NCBI GenBank assembly: GCA_046330935.1
Contig: JAXLRU010000002.1
Location: 124,001-188,000, forward strand
Reading direction: 5' to 3'
Length of the DNA stretch: 64,000 nucleotides
DNA from: JAXLRU01 sp046330935
Lineage (GTDB): Bacteria; Actinomycetota; Actinomycetes; Actinomycetales; Kineosporiaceae
Below, one piece after another: positions 19,065 through 26,759 of the stretch (positions within the stretch are counted from its first letter, which is position 1; every line of letters begins with the position of its first letter). The notes under the pieces are model-generated. The model saw nothing but the letters and a program-made list of their open reading frames with translations. It searched no databases and was not told where the DNA came from. The position numbers were made by a program, and so were the translations under genes.

Positions 19065-19838
19065 ATGATCGACCCACGCGAGGGCATCGCGCCGGACGGC
19101 ACGATCGTCACCGGCGCCGACCGATCCCGGATCCCGGCACTGTTCGAGCCCCTCGTCGCGGCCGCGGTGGAGGACCTGTCCTCACCCGCGGAGGCCTCGG
19201 TCTACCTGTACGGGTCCGTCGCCACGGGGCAGGCGCAGCCGGGCAGGTCGGACGTCGATCTGCTGGCGTTCGGGTGGGATCGCCAGGACGCGCGGGCGGT
19301 CGCCACCCGCCTCGTCGAGGGCTTCCCGGGCGTGTGCCGCGGGGTGGAGATCGCCGTGGCCGGCGCCGACGACCTGGTGGGTGAGTCCGACGAGGCGTAC
19401 GGGCTGCGGGCGTTCCTGCGCCACTACTGGGTCCACCTGTGCGGGGCGGACCTCGGCGACGGCCTGCCTGCCGTCCGCGCCGACGCTCACGCCGCGCGAG
19501 GGTTCAACGGCGACATCGCCCGGCATGGGCGGCGCTGGCGGGCCGCTCTCGACGGCGGGAGCGAAGCCCGGGCGCTCGGCCGTCGCATCGCTCGCAAGAC
19601 GCTCCTGGCGGTGGCCGGCCTCGTCAGCGTCCACGACGGCGTCTGGACCACGGACCGCGGCACGGGCGCTCGCCGCTGGGGGACGCTCCACCCGGAGCTC
19701 GCGGGCGACCTCACCACCCTCCTGGCCTGGAGCGACGGCGTCGACCTACCCGATGCCCGAGCCGTCGAGCGAGCCCTGGACGGGGTGGTGCACCAGGTGA
19801 CCTCGGCCTTCGAGACTGAGATCGGCTTGTGGGCGTGA
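19065..19838 (+). CDS. Nucleotidyltransferase-fold protein (MNT-like)
   Basis: A 257-aa protein from ATG at 19065. The N-terminal domain has YLYGSVATGQAQPGRSDVDLLAF (residues ~44-66), the GS...D.D motif of pol-beta nucleotidyltransferases. The rest is helical and could be a HEPN-like or substrate-binding domain (FLRHYWVHLCGADLG, ARKTLLAVAGLVSVHDG). Members of this superfamily adenylylate antibiotics, proteins or RNA; nothing here selects one. An HTH gene follows 52 bp downstream, and both genes are enclosed by two near-identical stem-loops. Confidence 0.8.
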   Translation: MIDPREGIAPDGTIVTGADRSRIPALFEPLVAAAVEDLSSPAEASVYLYGSVATGQAQPGRSDVDLLAFGWDRQDARAVATRLVEGFPGVCRGVEIAVAGADDLVGESDEAYGLRAFLRHYWVHLCGADLGDGLPAVRADAHAARGFNGDIARHGRRWRAALDGGSEARALGRRIARKTLLAVAGLVSVHDGVWTTDRGTGARRWGTLHPELAGDLTTLLAWSDGVDLPDARAVERALDGVVHQVTSAFETEIGLWA

Positions 19839-19890
19839 CGGCGGAGGCTGGGGGTGTCGTCGATGCCCGCGGAGGGCCTAATGTCCCGAC

Positions 19891-20430
19891 ATGGTCGCGA
19901 CCACCGGGGCGGTAGCAGCCTTCGACGGCGAGAAGCTGATCCAGGCGCTGGACGAGCGGCGCTGCGCTCGGGGGCTGACGTGGACGGCGCTCGCCGGGCA
20001 GCTGTGGGAGCAGAGCGCTGTCCTCAACGCCCGGCTGGGCGGGGACGCGCTGTGCCCAGGCGCGCTCTACCGCACCTCGCTGCGGGGGACGATGTCGTGC
20101 CAGTACGCGCTGCCGCTGCTGCGCTGGCTCGGCCGACCACCCGAGGACTTCCTCGTGGGCGAGCCGGCGGAGGTGGGGGACGCCGCGCTCCCGGAGGCGG
20201 GGCCCGACCGGCGGCTCCGGTTCGACCTCGCCGCGCTGCACGCGGCCGTCGACCAGCGCCGCCACGAGCGAGGGCTCACGTGGGCGGCGCTGGGCCGCGA
20301 GCTCGGCTGCACTCCGAACCGGCTGACCAATCTCCGGACCGCGCGCCTGGCCGACATGGCTCTCGTCATGCGGATCACGCAGTCGCTCGGGGAGCCCGCG
20401 GCCCGCTTCGTCCACGCCACCGACTGGTAG
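19891..20430 (+). CDS. Protein with two tandem helix-turn-helix-like units
   Basis: A 179-aa protein from ATG at 19891. Two halves look alike: EKLIQALDERRCARGLTWTALAGQLW (residues ~13-38) and AALHAAVDQRRHERGLTWAALGREL (~110-134). Each is an XRE-like helix-turn-helix with the shared core RGLTWxALxxxL, followed by a leucine-rich segment. It is probably a DNA-binding regulator arising from internal duplication. Its gene follows the nucleotidyltransferase gene and its TAG lies inside the left arm of a large stem-loop. Confidence 0.65.
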   Translation: MVATTGAVAAFDGEKLIQALDERRCARGLTWTALAGQLWEQSAVLNARLGGDALCPGALYRTSLRGTMSCQYALPLLRWLGRPPEDFLVGEPAEVGDAALPEAGPDRRLRFDLAALHAAVDQRRHERGLTWAALGRELGCTPNRLTNLRTARLADMALVMRITQSLGEPAARFVHATDW

Positions 20431-20481
20431 CTCGGCGGGAGGATCGGCATCACATGGCGGTGCCGATCCTCCCGACGAGCT
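20429..20481. terminator. Long stem-loop B, bidirectional terminator
   Basis: AGCTCGGCGGGAGGATCGGCA, loop, TGCCGATCCTCCCGACGAGCT: an almost perfect 21-bp stem. It lies between the stop of the HTH gene and the stop of the small membrane-protein gene on the other strand, so it can end both transcripts. Confidence 0.85.
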
Positions 20482-20489
20482 GCGTCACG

Positions 20490-20648
20490 TCAGAGCTTCG
20501 ACCGACCCCGCCCCAGCACACCCGCCGCGACGCCCGCGATCAGCAGGACGACGGCGATGATGAGCGCCCACTTCGCCGCTTCGAGGAACAGCCCGATGCC
20601 GCCGAAGATCAGCGCCAGCACCACCAGGGCGATGACCAGTCCACTCAT
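20490..20648 (-). CDS. Small hydrophobic membrane protein
   Basis: A 52-aa protein from ATG at 20648 behind GGAGGAG. It is almost wholly two transmembrane helices (VIALVVLALIFGGIGLF and ALIIAVVLLIAGVAAGVL) with a basic tail GRGRSKL. It matches the pattern of the short hydrophobic proteins common in actinobacteria, whose role is unknown; several are stress-induced. It stands alone, divergent from the GH5 gene. Confidence 0.75.
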   Translation of the reverse strand: MSGLVIALVVLALIFGGIGLFLEAAKWALIIAVVLLIAGVAAGVLGRGRSKL

Positions 20649-20864
20649 GACTCCTCCTCCGACTCGTCCCCGTGTCCCTCGTGTCCCCCGACGGCGGGGC
20701 GGGCATGTACCTGGTGGCGAAGTGTCACGGCATCGCAACCCTCCGAGAACGACCGGAAACCGCTCAGCTAGACCGGTTCAGTCACCCATTGACTCCACCC
20801 TTCACGCCCGCCAAGGTTGCCCACGCTCCGTGTAGGACTCCCCCTCGAAGCGAGGACACCACTC

Positions 20865-22403
20865 ATGAACCGACGCGTCGCCACGCTCGCGGCCGGGTTG
20901 CTGGTCGCAACCCCCGCGGTCGCCGTCGCCGCCCCCTCCGCGCAGGCAGCGACCACCTGCCGCGCGACCGTCACCGTCACCGACGCGTGGGCCGGCGCCT
21001 ACGTCGCCACCGTGACGGCCTCCCGCGCGGGCGCACTCGCCGTCATTCCGGCGAGTGGCACGGCCACGCAGGTGTGGACGACGTCGGGCGCGACCGGCAC
21101 CGCCGCCGGCTTCGTGGCGACGGGCTCGCCGGACGACGTCCCCGCCGTCAGCCTCGACGGCTCGGCCTGCACCGTCGCCCCGGCCGCCGTGAAGATCACC
21201 AAGAAGTGCAAGACCGGCAAGAACGGCAAGAAGACCTGCAAGACGATCACGAAGACGGTGAAGAAGGGCAAGACCACCAAGTCGCCCACCGGCAAGCCGA
21301 CGACCACCACCACCAGCAAGCCCCCGACGACCACGACCACCACGAGCAAGCCCCCGACGACCACCCCGCCCGCCGGGGCGGCACCGGCCCTCAAGGTGGT
21401 CGGCAACAAGCTCGTGACCAGCACCGGCCGCACCTACCGCCTGCTGGGCGTCGACCGTTCCTCGGGCGAGTACGCGTGCGTCCAGGGCAAGGGCCAGTGG
21501 GACGGCGGGCCGGTCGACCAGGCATCCGTCGACGCGATGAAGACCTGGAACATCCACGCCGTCCGGATCCCCCTGAACGAGGAGTGCTGGCTGGGGGTCA
21601 ACGGGACCCCGAGCGGCGCCACGTACCAGCAGGGCGTCAAGAGCTACGTCGACCTGCTCGTCGCCAACGGGATCACGCCGGTCCTCGACCTGCACTGGAC
21701 GCACGGCGCGTACACGACCGGCCCCGACTGGCACTGCAAGGACGCGACCGCCACCTGCCAGAAGCCGATGCCGGACGCCGAGTACACGCCGAAGTTCTGG
21801 GCCGGCGTCGCCACCATGTTCAAGGGCAACGACGCGGTCGTGTTCGACCTGTTCAACGAGCCCTACCCCGAGATCGCGAGCAACTGGGACCAGACGAAGG
21901 GCTGGACGTGCTGGCGTGACGGCGGCATGTGCCCCGGCCTCGGGTACGAGGCCGCGGGGATGCAGTCCCTCGTCGACGCCGTCCGCGGCACCGGCGCCAC
22001 CAACGTGATCATGTTGGGGGGCCTCGAGTGGGCGAACAACCTGCGCTCGTGGCTGCAGTACAAGCCGACCGACCCGAAGAACAACCTCGCGGCTTCCTGG
22101 CACTCGTACAGCTTCAACGCGTGCAAGACCGCGGCCTGCTGGGATGAGCAGATCGCTCCCGTGGCGCAGCAGGTGCCGGTGATCATGGGCGAGTTCGGTC
22201 AGGACGACTGCGGCTTCACGTACATGGGCGACGTGCTGAAGTGGGCGGACGCGCACGGCCTGTCCCACCTGGCCTGGACGTGGAACCCCTGGGGCTGCAG
22301 CACCGGCGCCGTCCTGATCAAGGACTGGAAGGGCACCCCGGAGCCCGGGGTCGGTGAGGGCGTCCGCGCCCACCTGCTCGCCGAGGACCCGTACTCGTCC
22401 TGA
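20865..22403 (+). CDS. Secreted GH5 family cellulase/glycanase with N-terminal carbohydrate-binding domain
   Basis: A 512-aa exported enzyme from ATG at 20865. A signal peptide (cleavage likely after APSAQA) is followed by a CBM2-like domain (CRATVTVTDAWAGAYVATVTAS to VSLDGSACTV). A basic linker KKCKTGKNGKKTCKT and a Thr/Pro/Ser/Lys-rich linker lead to a GH5 catalytic domain from about residue 185. The acid/base Glu is in VFDLFNEPYPE near 331 and the nucleophile Glu in VIMGEFGQDDC near 442. It probably cuts beta-1,4 glucan or mannan; the exact substrate cannot be read. The gene is monocistronic. The upstream 210 bp show no clear operator. Confidence 0.92.
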   Translation: MNRRVATLAAGLLVATPAVAVAAPSAQAATTCRATVTVTDAWAGAYVATVTASRAGALAVIPASGTATQVWTTSGATGTAAGFVATGSPDDVPAVSLDGSACTVAPAAVKITKKCKTGKNGKKTCKTITKTVKKGKTTKSPTGKPTTTTTSKPPTTTTTTSKPPTTTPPAGAAPALKVVGNKLVTSTGRTYRLLGVDRSSGEYACVQGKGQWDGGPVDQASVDAMKTWNIHAVRIPLNEECWLGVNGTPSGATYQQGVKSYVDLLVANGITPVLDLHWTHGAYTTGPDWHCKDATATCQKPMPDAEYTPKFWAGVATMFKGNDAVVFDLFNEPYPEIASNWDQTKGWTCWRDGGMCPGLGYEAAGMQSLVDAVRGTGATNVIMLGGLEWANNLRSWLQYKPTDPKNNLAASWHSYSFNACKTAACWDEQIAPVAQQVPVIMGEFGQDDCGFTYMGDVLKWADAHGLSHLAWTWNPWGCSTGAVLIKDWKGTPEPGVGEGVRAHLLAEDPYSS

Positions 22404-22567
22404 GGCAGCACGGTGCGGGGTCCTGCCGGGGCAGCGTCTCCGGTGGGACCCCGCTCGGCGTTTGCGGGACCGCGGCACACCCCGCGCCACCGCCCGAAAG
22501 GCGTTGACGAGGGCGGTCCGGGACGGTGACGACCGCGCCTGTCGGTGGGCGCTGCCAGGGTGCGGGT

Positions 22568-22963
22568 ATGCCCTTGAACCCGGACGAGCTGCGCCCGTTC
22601 GTCGAGGCCGCGTGGGGGCCCGACACCTGCTACCCGGACAGCCGCGACGAGTGGAGCCCCGACAATCCCTCGCGCGACCAGTGCGGCATGACCGCCCTCG
22701 TCGTCCAGGACGTCCTCGGCGGGGAGCTGGTGCTCGCCGAGGTGCACGTCGACGGCGTCAAGATCGGCCATCACTACTGGAACCGGATGCCCGACGGCAC
22801 CGACGTCGACTTCACCGTCGGCCAGTTCCGCCCCGAGGAGTCGGTCGTCGGAGGTCAGGTCGTCGTCCGGCCGCCCGACGCTCCGCGCTACCACCGTGAG
22901 CAGTACGAACTGCTCCGGGGCCGCGTGTTCGGCGCTCTGGAGGCGGCGGGGCTGCGTCCCTGA
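22568..22963 (+). CDS. YunG-like protein
   Basis: A 131-aa cytoplasmic protein from ATG at 22568. It contains AAWGPDTCYPDSRDEWSPDNPSRDQCGMTALVVQDVLGGEL and HHYWNRMPDGTDVDFTVGQF, with a Cys..Cys..His..Asp arrangement reminiscent of a thiol-protease/transglutaminase-like fold seen in YunG-type proteins. Activity is not established. It is a single gene between the GH5 enzyme and a membrane protein on the other strand. Confidence 0.75.
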   Translation: MPLNPDELRPFVEAAWGPDTCYPDSRDEWSPDNPSRDQCGMTALVVQDVLGGELVLAEVHVDGVKIGHHYWNRMPDGTDVDFTVGQFRPEESVVGGQVVVRPPDAPRYHREQYELLRGRVFGALEAAGLRP

Positions 22964-22996
22964 CGGTCGTCTGCGCGGGCCGGCGCGTGCGGCAGC

Positions 22997-23602
22997 TCAG
23001 GCGAGGATCATGCCGAGCGCGGCGTGCCCGGCGGCGCCGGCGATGCACGCAGGGACCAGCCACCGCAGCAGCGCGGGGTACTGGCGCCGATGCCAGCCCA
23101 GGCCTGCCGCCAGGGCCGCGGCGATGACGCCGAACAGCACCGCCGTTGACGAGTAGCCCAGCCGCAACTGGTAGGCCACCACGGCCTCGCTCGCGTACGC
23201 CGCCACCAGCAGGGCAGCCCCGAGACCGGCCGGCGCCGCGCGCCGCCAGAGGTGACCCGCGGCCCCGAAGACGGGCCCGCCCAGCAGCGCGCACAGCGAC
23301 CAGACGACGACGTACGCCGTGGAGACGCCGAAGCCGCGCGCCTGCGCCGTCACGTAGTAGCCGACGACCTCGAGCGCCGTCGCCGCCAGCCCCACGACCG
23401 CCGCGACCGGCAGCCGTGACTGCAGGGCCCCGGCCACGAAAGCGGTCGTCAGCCACGGGCTCGCCGCGTTGACGAGAGCCAGCCAGGGATAGTCCCAGTG
23501 CGCCTGCAGGAGCGACGTCCCCACTCCGACGAGCGCACCCAGCGCGAGGGCCAGGACCACCGGACCGAGACGTCGTGGCTGCACGCTGCCTCCTTGGGAC
23601 AC
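22997..23602 (-). CDS. Multi-pass membrane protein (DUF6518-like)
   Basis: A 201-aa protein from ATG at 23602. It has about six hydrophobic segments, beginning VVLALALGALVGVGTSLLQ and ending VPACIAGAAGHAALGMI. The pattern of small hydrophobic helices with an early aromatic loop (HWDYPWLALVNAASPWL) fits the DUF6518 family of actinobacterial membrane proteins. No catalytic residue is evident and the function is unknown. Confidence 0.75.
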   Translation of the reverse strand: MSQGGSVQPRRLGPVVLALALGALVGVGTSLLQAHWDYPWLALVNAASPWLTTAFVAGALQSRLPVAAVVGLAATALEVVGYYVTAQARGFGVSTAYVVVWSLCALLGGPVFGAAGHLWRRAAPAGLGAALLVAAYASEAVVAYQLRLGYSSTAVLFGVIAAALAAGLGWHRRQYPALLRWLVPACIAGAAGHAALGMILA

Positions 23603-23710
23603 CGCGACGAACAGGGCCGGCCGAGCCTAGTCGCCAGCCCGCATGCGCCCGGCGGTGACACTTCGTGTCGGTCCGCTCGCCCGCGCGGACGAGCGGCGAG
23701 GGTGACGCCG

Positions 23711-23767
23711 ATGAGCCGCCGCAACCGTGCGGGCAGGACCGTCAAAGCAGTCGGGAAGCGGCTCTGA
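23711..23767 (+). CDS. Possible 18-aa basic peptide ORF
   Basis: ATG at 23711 with GAGGGTG upstream opens MSRRNRAGRTVKAVGKRL followed by TGA. It has seven Arg/Lys residues in eighteen. It precedes the tandem mini-ORF array by 150 bp and also ends in a basic residue plus RL/L. It may be a leader peptide or chance; there is no further support. Confidence 0.3.
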   Translation: MSRRNRAGRTVKAVGKRL

Positions 23768-23917
23768 CCTGCCCTGATGGACCAGTGGCGGTCTCGTTCA
23801 GCGCCTGTTCAAGCCGCTGCAAGGGCGCTCACGCACTGTTCTCCTGTGGCCGGAACAGGGGATCGGCCACAGCGACCGGAACCGCCCTCACCACCAACTC
23901 CGAAAGGAAGTGCCCCC

Positions 23918-23944
23918 ATGCGCGGCATCGTCCACCGCCTCTGA
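23918..23944 (+). CDS. Mini-ORF copy 1 (MRGIVHRL)
   Basis: Nine codons, ATG to TGA, encoding MRGIVHRL, with AAAGGAAG centred about 10 bases before the ATG. It is the first of three identical ORFs in the 78-bp repeats upstream of the MFS exporter gene. Protein-level existence is inference; the ORF and its ribosome-binding site are what the sequence shows. Confidence 0.5.
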   Translation: MRGIVHRL

Positions 23945-23995
23945 TCCACCCCGCCCCCGCACCACCCACCACCAGCCCCGAAAGGAAGTGCCCCC

Positions 23996-24022
23996 ATGCG
24001 CGGCATCGTCCACCGCCTCTGA
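23996..24022 (+). CDS. Mini-ORF copy 2 (MRGIVHRL)
   Basis: Identical to copy 1 at the nucleotide level, including the AAAGGAAG ribosome-binding site and the flanking spacer. It starts exactly 78 bp after copy 1. Confidence 0.5.
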   Translation: MRGIVHRL

Positions 24023-24073
24023 TCCACCCCGCCCCCGCACCACCCACCACCAGCCCCGAAAGGAAGTGCCCCC

Positions 24074-24100
24074 ATGCGCGGCATCGTCCACCGCCTCTGA
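24074..24100 (+). CDS. Mini-ORF copy 3 (MRGIVHRL)
   Basis: Same ORF and ribosome-binding site. The base after the stop differs from copies 1 and 2 (TGAA instead of TGAT), and the repeat ends soon after. About 310 bp separate it from the MFS start; they contain GC hairpins. Confidence 0.5.
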   Translation: MRGIVHRL

Positions 24101-24127
24101 ACCACCCCGCCCCCTTGAGGGCGACCC

Positions 24128-24169
24128 GTCCGGCCGCACGGCGCGCCGGACCCCCGACCAGGTGGTCGG
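24128..24169 (+). promoter_or_regulatory. Two hairpins between mini-ORF array and MFS gene
   Basis: GTCCGGC/GCCGGAC (24128-24134 with 24145-24151) is followed at once by CCGACC-AGGT-GGTCGG (24154-24169). Successive stable stems after leader ORFs fit an attenuator or a terminator. There is no T-tract. Confidence 0.45.
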
Positions 24170-24412
24170 GATCGCAGCGGGCTGCGGCCCGGCGAGCGCG
24201 GCCTTCCGAAAAGGCGGCTCCGCCGGGCCTCGCGCCCCACGCGCCACCTCACGGGCAGCGGCCGGAGCCGCTGGCCCGAACCGGTAGCCCTGAGGGGCAC
24301 CGCCCCGGCCCGGCTCAAGATTCCCGCTCCTGAGCCGACGTGACCCGCAAGACCTCGGGGGCCGCGTCCGTTCGGATGCGCCGGCCGCCGAGCCGGCCCC
24401 GGAGTCCTGACC

Positions 24413-25684
24413 ATGCAGATCGCCACCGACGCGAAGGCCACCTACCGTGACGTCTTCGCGATCGCCGAGTTCCGGGCCCTGTTCGGGGCCGACCTCGTGT
24501 CGCTGCTGGGCGACATGCTCGCGACGGTCGTCGTCACCTACCTGCTCTTCGAGCGCACGGGCTCGCCGCTGATCGCCTCGCTCGGCCTCGCCATCGACTA
24601 CGTCCCGTGGCTGGTGGGCGGCCCGTTGCTGTCGGCCTGGGCCGACCGGTTCCCGCCCCGCACGGTGCTCGTGGGGTGCGACGTCGTCCGCGCCGTCCTC
24701 ATCGCGCTCGCGGCGATCCCCGGTATCCCCCTGGCGCTGGCCGGCCTGTTCATCCTCGGCGCGGCCATGCTCGGCCCGCCCTTCGACTCCACGGTGAGCG
24801 GCGTGACCGTGGACGTCCTGCCCGGCGACACCTACGCCGTCGGCTCGTCGATCCGCTCGATGGTCCACCAGACGTCGATGATCGTCGGGTTCCTCGCGGG
24901 CGGCGCCCTGCTCCTGTTCGTCGGCAGCAGCACCGCCCTGCTCCTCGACGCCCTCACGTTCGCCGTGTCCGCCGTCCTGATCCGCTTCGGCCTCAAGTAC
25001 CGGCCCGCTCCGGCCGCGACGGGCAAGGACACCGACGGCGACGCCGTGGAGCGCCGGACCGTGTGGCGCGACACCTTCGCGGCGGCGCGGGTCCTCGCCG
25101 GCCGCCGCGACCTCCGCGTCCCGCTCCTGCTGTTCATCCTCGGCCCCCTGTGCACGGTCGCGCCGATCGCGCTGGCCGCCGCCTGGTCCGACGAGATGGG
25201 CCGCGGGCCAGAGACGGTCGGCCTCACGATGACCGTCGTCGCCGTGGGCGGCCTGCTCGGCTCGTTCGTCCTCGGCCGCTTCGTGGGGCCGGGACACCGG
25301 GAGCGGCTGCTCGGCCCCCTGACCGTGGCCGCCGGGCTCACCCTGACCCCGCTCCTGCTGCGCCCGCCGGTGCCCGTCGCCCTCGCGCTGTTCACCCTCA
25401 GCGGCGCGCTGGCCGGCGTCGGCTTCGTGGCCCGGGCCATGCTCGGTCGTGCCCTGCCCGAGGACATGCGTTCGCGCGGGTTCGGGCTGGCGATGTCCCT
25501 CGGCTACGGCACGCAGATGGCGGGCATCGTCGGCGTCGGTGCGCTCGCCAGCCTGTGGGAGCCGCACCTCGCGCTCGCCGCCGTCGGCGCGATCGCCTTC
25601 CTGGCCACGGTCCCCCTGCTGGTGCCCGCCCACTCCCTCGCCCGCGCGCTCGAGCCCGAGCCCGAGCCCGCACCCGCCGTCTGA
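24413..25684 (+). CDS. MFS transporter (MFS_3 / MefA-EntS type exporter)
   Basis: A 423-aa inner-membrane exporter from ATG at 24413, with about twelve hydrophobic segments. It has the layout of drug/siderophore exporters of the EntS-MefA group: short N-terminus, FRALFGADLVSLLGDMLATVVVTYLLFERTGS, the loop-2 stretch GGPLLSAWADRFPPRTVLVGCDVVRA, and the TM5-6 segment MVHQTSMIVGFLAGGALLLFVGSSTALLLDALTF. Substrate is unknown. The long leader with tandem mini-ORFs and hairpins suggests translation-linked control, as for some macrolide-efflux genes; this is inference. Confidence 0.88.
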   Translation: MQIATDAKATYRDVFAIAEFRALFGADLVSLLGDMLATVVVTYLLFERTGSPLIASLGLAIDYVPWLVGGPLLSAWADRFPPRTVLVGCDVVRAVLIALAAIPGIPLALAGLFILGAAMLGPPFDSTVSGVTVDVLPGDTYAVGSSIRSMVHQTSMIVGFLAGGALLLFVGSSTALLLDALTFAVSAVLIRFGLKYRPAPAATGKDTDGDAVERRTVWRDTFAAARVLAGRRDLRVPLLLFILGPLCTVAPIALAAAWSDEMGRGPETVGLTMTVVAVGGLLGSFVLGRFVGPGHRERLLGPLTVAAGLTLTPLLLRPPVPVALALFTLSGALAGVGFVARAMLGRALPEDMRSRGFGLAMSLGYGTQMAGIVGVGALASLWEPHLALAAVGAIAFLATVPLLVPAHSLARALEPEPEPAPAV

Positions 25685-25731
25685 TCGTCGCCGCGCGCAC
25701 CTCCCGCGACCATGCCGTCCTGGACTACTGT

Positions 25732-25757
25732 CCGCCGAGAGGCGAGTCCCTCGGCGG
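25732..25757. terminator. Hairpin between MFS and methyltransferase genes
   Basis: CCGCCGAG, 10-base loop, CTCGGCGG. It lies 48 bp after the MFS stop and 10 bp before the short leader ORF. It may terminate MFS transcripts or shape the leader of the next gene. Confidence 0.55.
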
Positions 25758-25766
25758 GAGGACGAC

Positions 25767-25799
25767 ATGAAGCGCGACGCAGCGGGACGCGTCCTGTGA
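25767..25799 (+). CDS. 10-aa leader ORF overlapping the methyltransferase start
   Basis: ATG at 25767 behind GGGAGGACG encodes MKRDAAGRVL. Its TGA at 25797-25799 overlaps the GTG start of the methyltransferase (GTGA). The good ribosome-binding site belongs to this ORF; the methyltransferase has no strong site of its own, so its translation likely depends on ribosomes finishing the leader. Confidence 0.55.
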   Translation: MKRDAAGRVL

Positions 25800-26623
25800 G
25801 CGCGACCGACGGGCCGGCGGGGCCGGCGGGGGTGTTCCACCGGGTAGCGGACACCTACGACGCCGTCGGGGTGCCGTGGTTCGGGCCCATCGCGGCCCAC
25901 CTCGTGACGGAGCTCGACGTCCGCCCGGGCGAGCGGGTGCTCGACGTCGGCTGCGGGCGCGGCGCCGTCCTGGCCGACGTGGCGGACGCCGTCGGCCCCG
26001 AGGGGTACGCCCTGGGCATCGACCTCGCCCCGCGCATGGTGGAGCTGACGGCACGGGACCTCGCGGAGCTGCGGCAGGTGGAGGTCCGGCTCGGCGACGC
26101 CTCAGCGCCCGACCTGCCGCCGTCCTCCTTCGACGTGGTCGCGGCGTCGCTCGTCCTGTTCTTCCTGCCCGATCCGGTCGCGGCGCTGGCCGCCTGGCGC
26201 GAGCTGCTGGTCCCGGGCGGCAGGGTCGGCGTCTCCACCTTCGCCGGGCAGGACCCGCGGTGGCGGGCGATCGACGAGCTGTTCTTCCCGTTCCTGCCCC
26301 AGGCCATGCTGGACGCGCGGACCAGCGGGTACACCGGACCGTTCGGCTCCGACGAGGCGCTGGAGGGCCTTTTCACCTCGGCGGGGCTGAGCGGGGTGCG
26401 GACGGTGTCGCGGACGGTCGAGGCGCGGTTCCGCGACGCCGACCACTACGTGGAGTTCTCCCGGTCCCACGGCCAGCGGGCGATGTGGGACCACGTCCCG
26501 GCCGACCGGCTCGACGACGTCCGCGCGCAGCTGGTCGCCGCCGCCGCCGCGTCCGCCGACCCCGACGGGACGATCACGTTCGGTCAGGACGTCCGCTACA
26601 CGTTCGGTGCGCGCGCGAGCTGA
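25796..26623 (+). CDS. Class I SAM-dependent methyltransferase (UbiE-like)
   Basis: A 275-aa cytoplasmic enzyme from GTG at 25796, coupled to a leader ORF. The SAM-binding motif I is RVLDVGCGRGAVL (residues ~47-59), with the acidic loop in YALGIDLAPRMVELT and motif II DVVAASLVLFFLPDP. This is the methyltransf_11/25 pattern used on small molecules. Substrate is unknown. It follows the MFS exporter by about 110 bp in the same direction, a pairing seen in resistance or metabolite loci, but they may be separate units given the hairpin between them. Confidence 0.85.
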   Translation: MSATDGPAGPAGVFHRVADTYDAVGVPWFGPIAAHLVTELDVRPGERVLDVGCGRGAVLADVADAVGPEGYALGIDLAPRMVELTARDLAELRQVEVRLGDASAPDLPPSSFDVVAASLVLFFLPDPVAALAAWRELLVPGGRVGVSTFAGQDPRWRAIDELFFPFLPQAMLDARTSGYTGPFGSDEALEGLFTSAGLSGVRTVSRTVEARFRDADHYVEFSRSHGQRAMWDHVPADRLDDVRAQLVAAAAASADPDGTITFGQDVRYTFGARAS

Positions 26624-26759
26624 CTCCGAGGGCCGGCACGGCGTCGAAGGAGTTGCGAGATTCATTGTCGCCCGGAGCCAACCCGGGTAGCGTGCGGCGA
26701 CCGCCTCGGGGGGCTCCGGCAGGGTCGGTCACTCGCGATCCATCGGAACAGGAGATCTC

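Larger units (their letters stand above)
23900..24116 (+). repeat. 78-bp tandem repeat, three copies
   Basis: Three direct copies at exactly 78-bp spacing. The block common to all three runs from the Shine-Dalgarno-like CCGAAAGGAAGTG through an ATG and a stop to CCACCCCGCCCCC. The spacer CACCACCCACCACCAG lies between copies; copy 1 has a slightly different upstream flank and copy 3 departs about 15 bp after the stop. 78 is a multiple of three. Each copy encodes the same 8-residue ORF. Confidence 0.9.

Noticed and set aside
23900..24116. CRISPR array for the 78-bp tandem repeats
   Set aside because: Only three copies, the whole unit including the spacer is repeated, and there are no unique spacers or cas genes.
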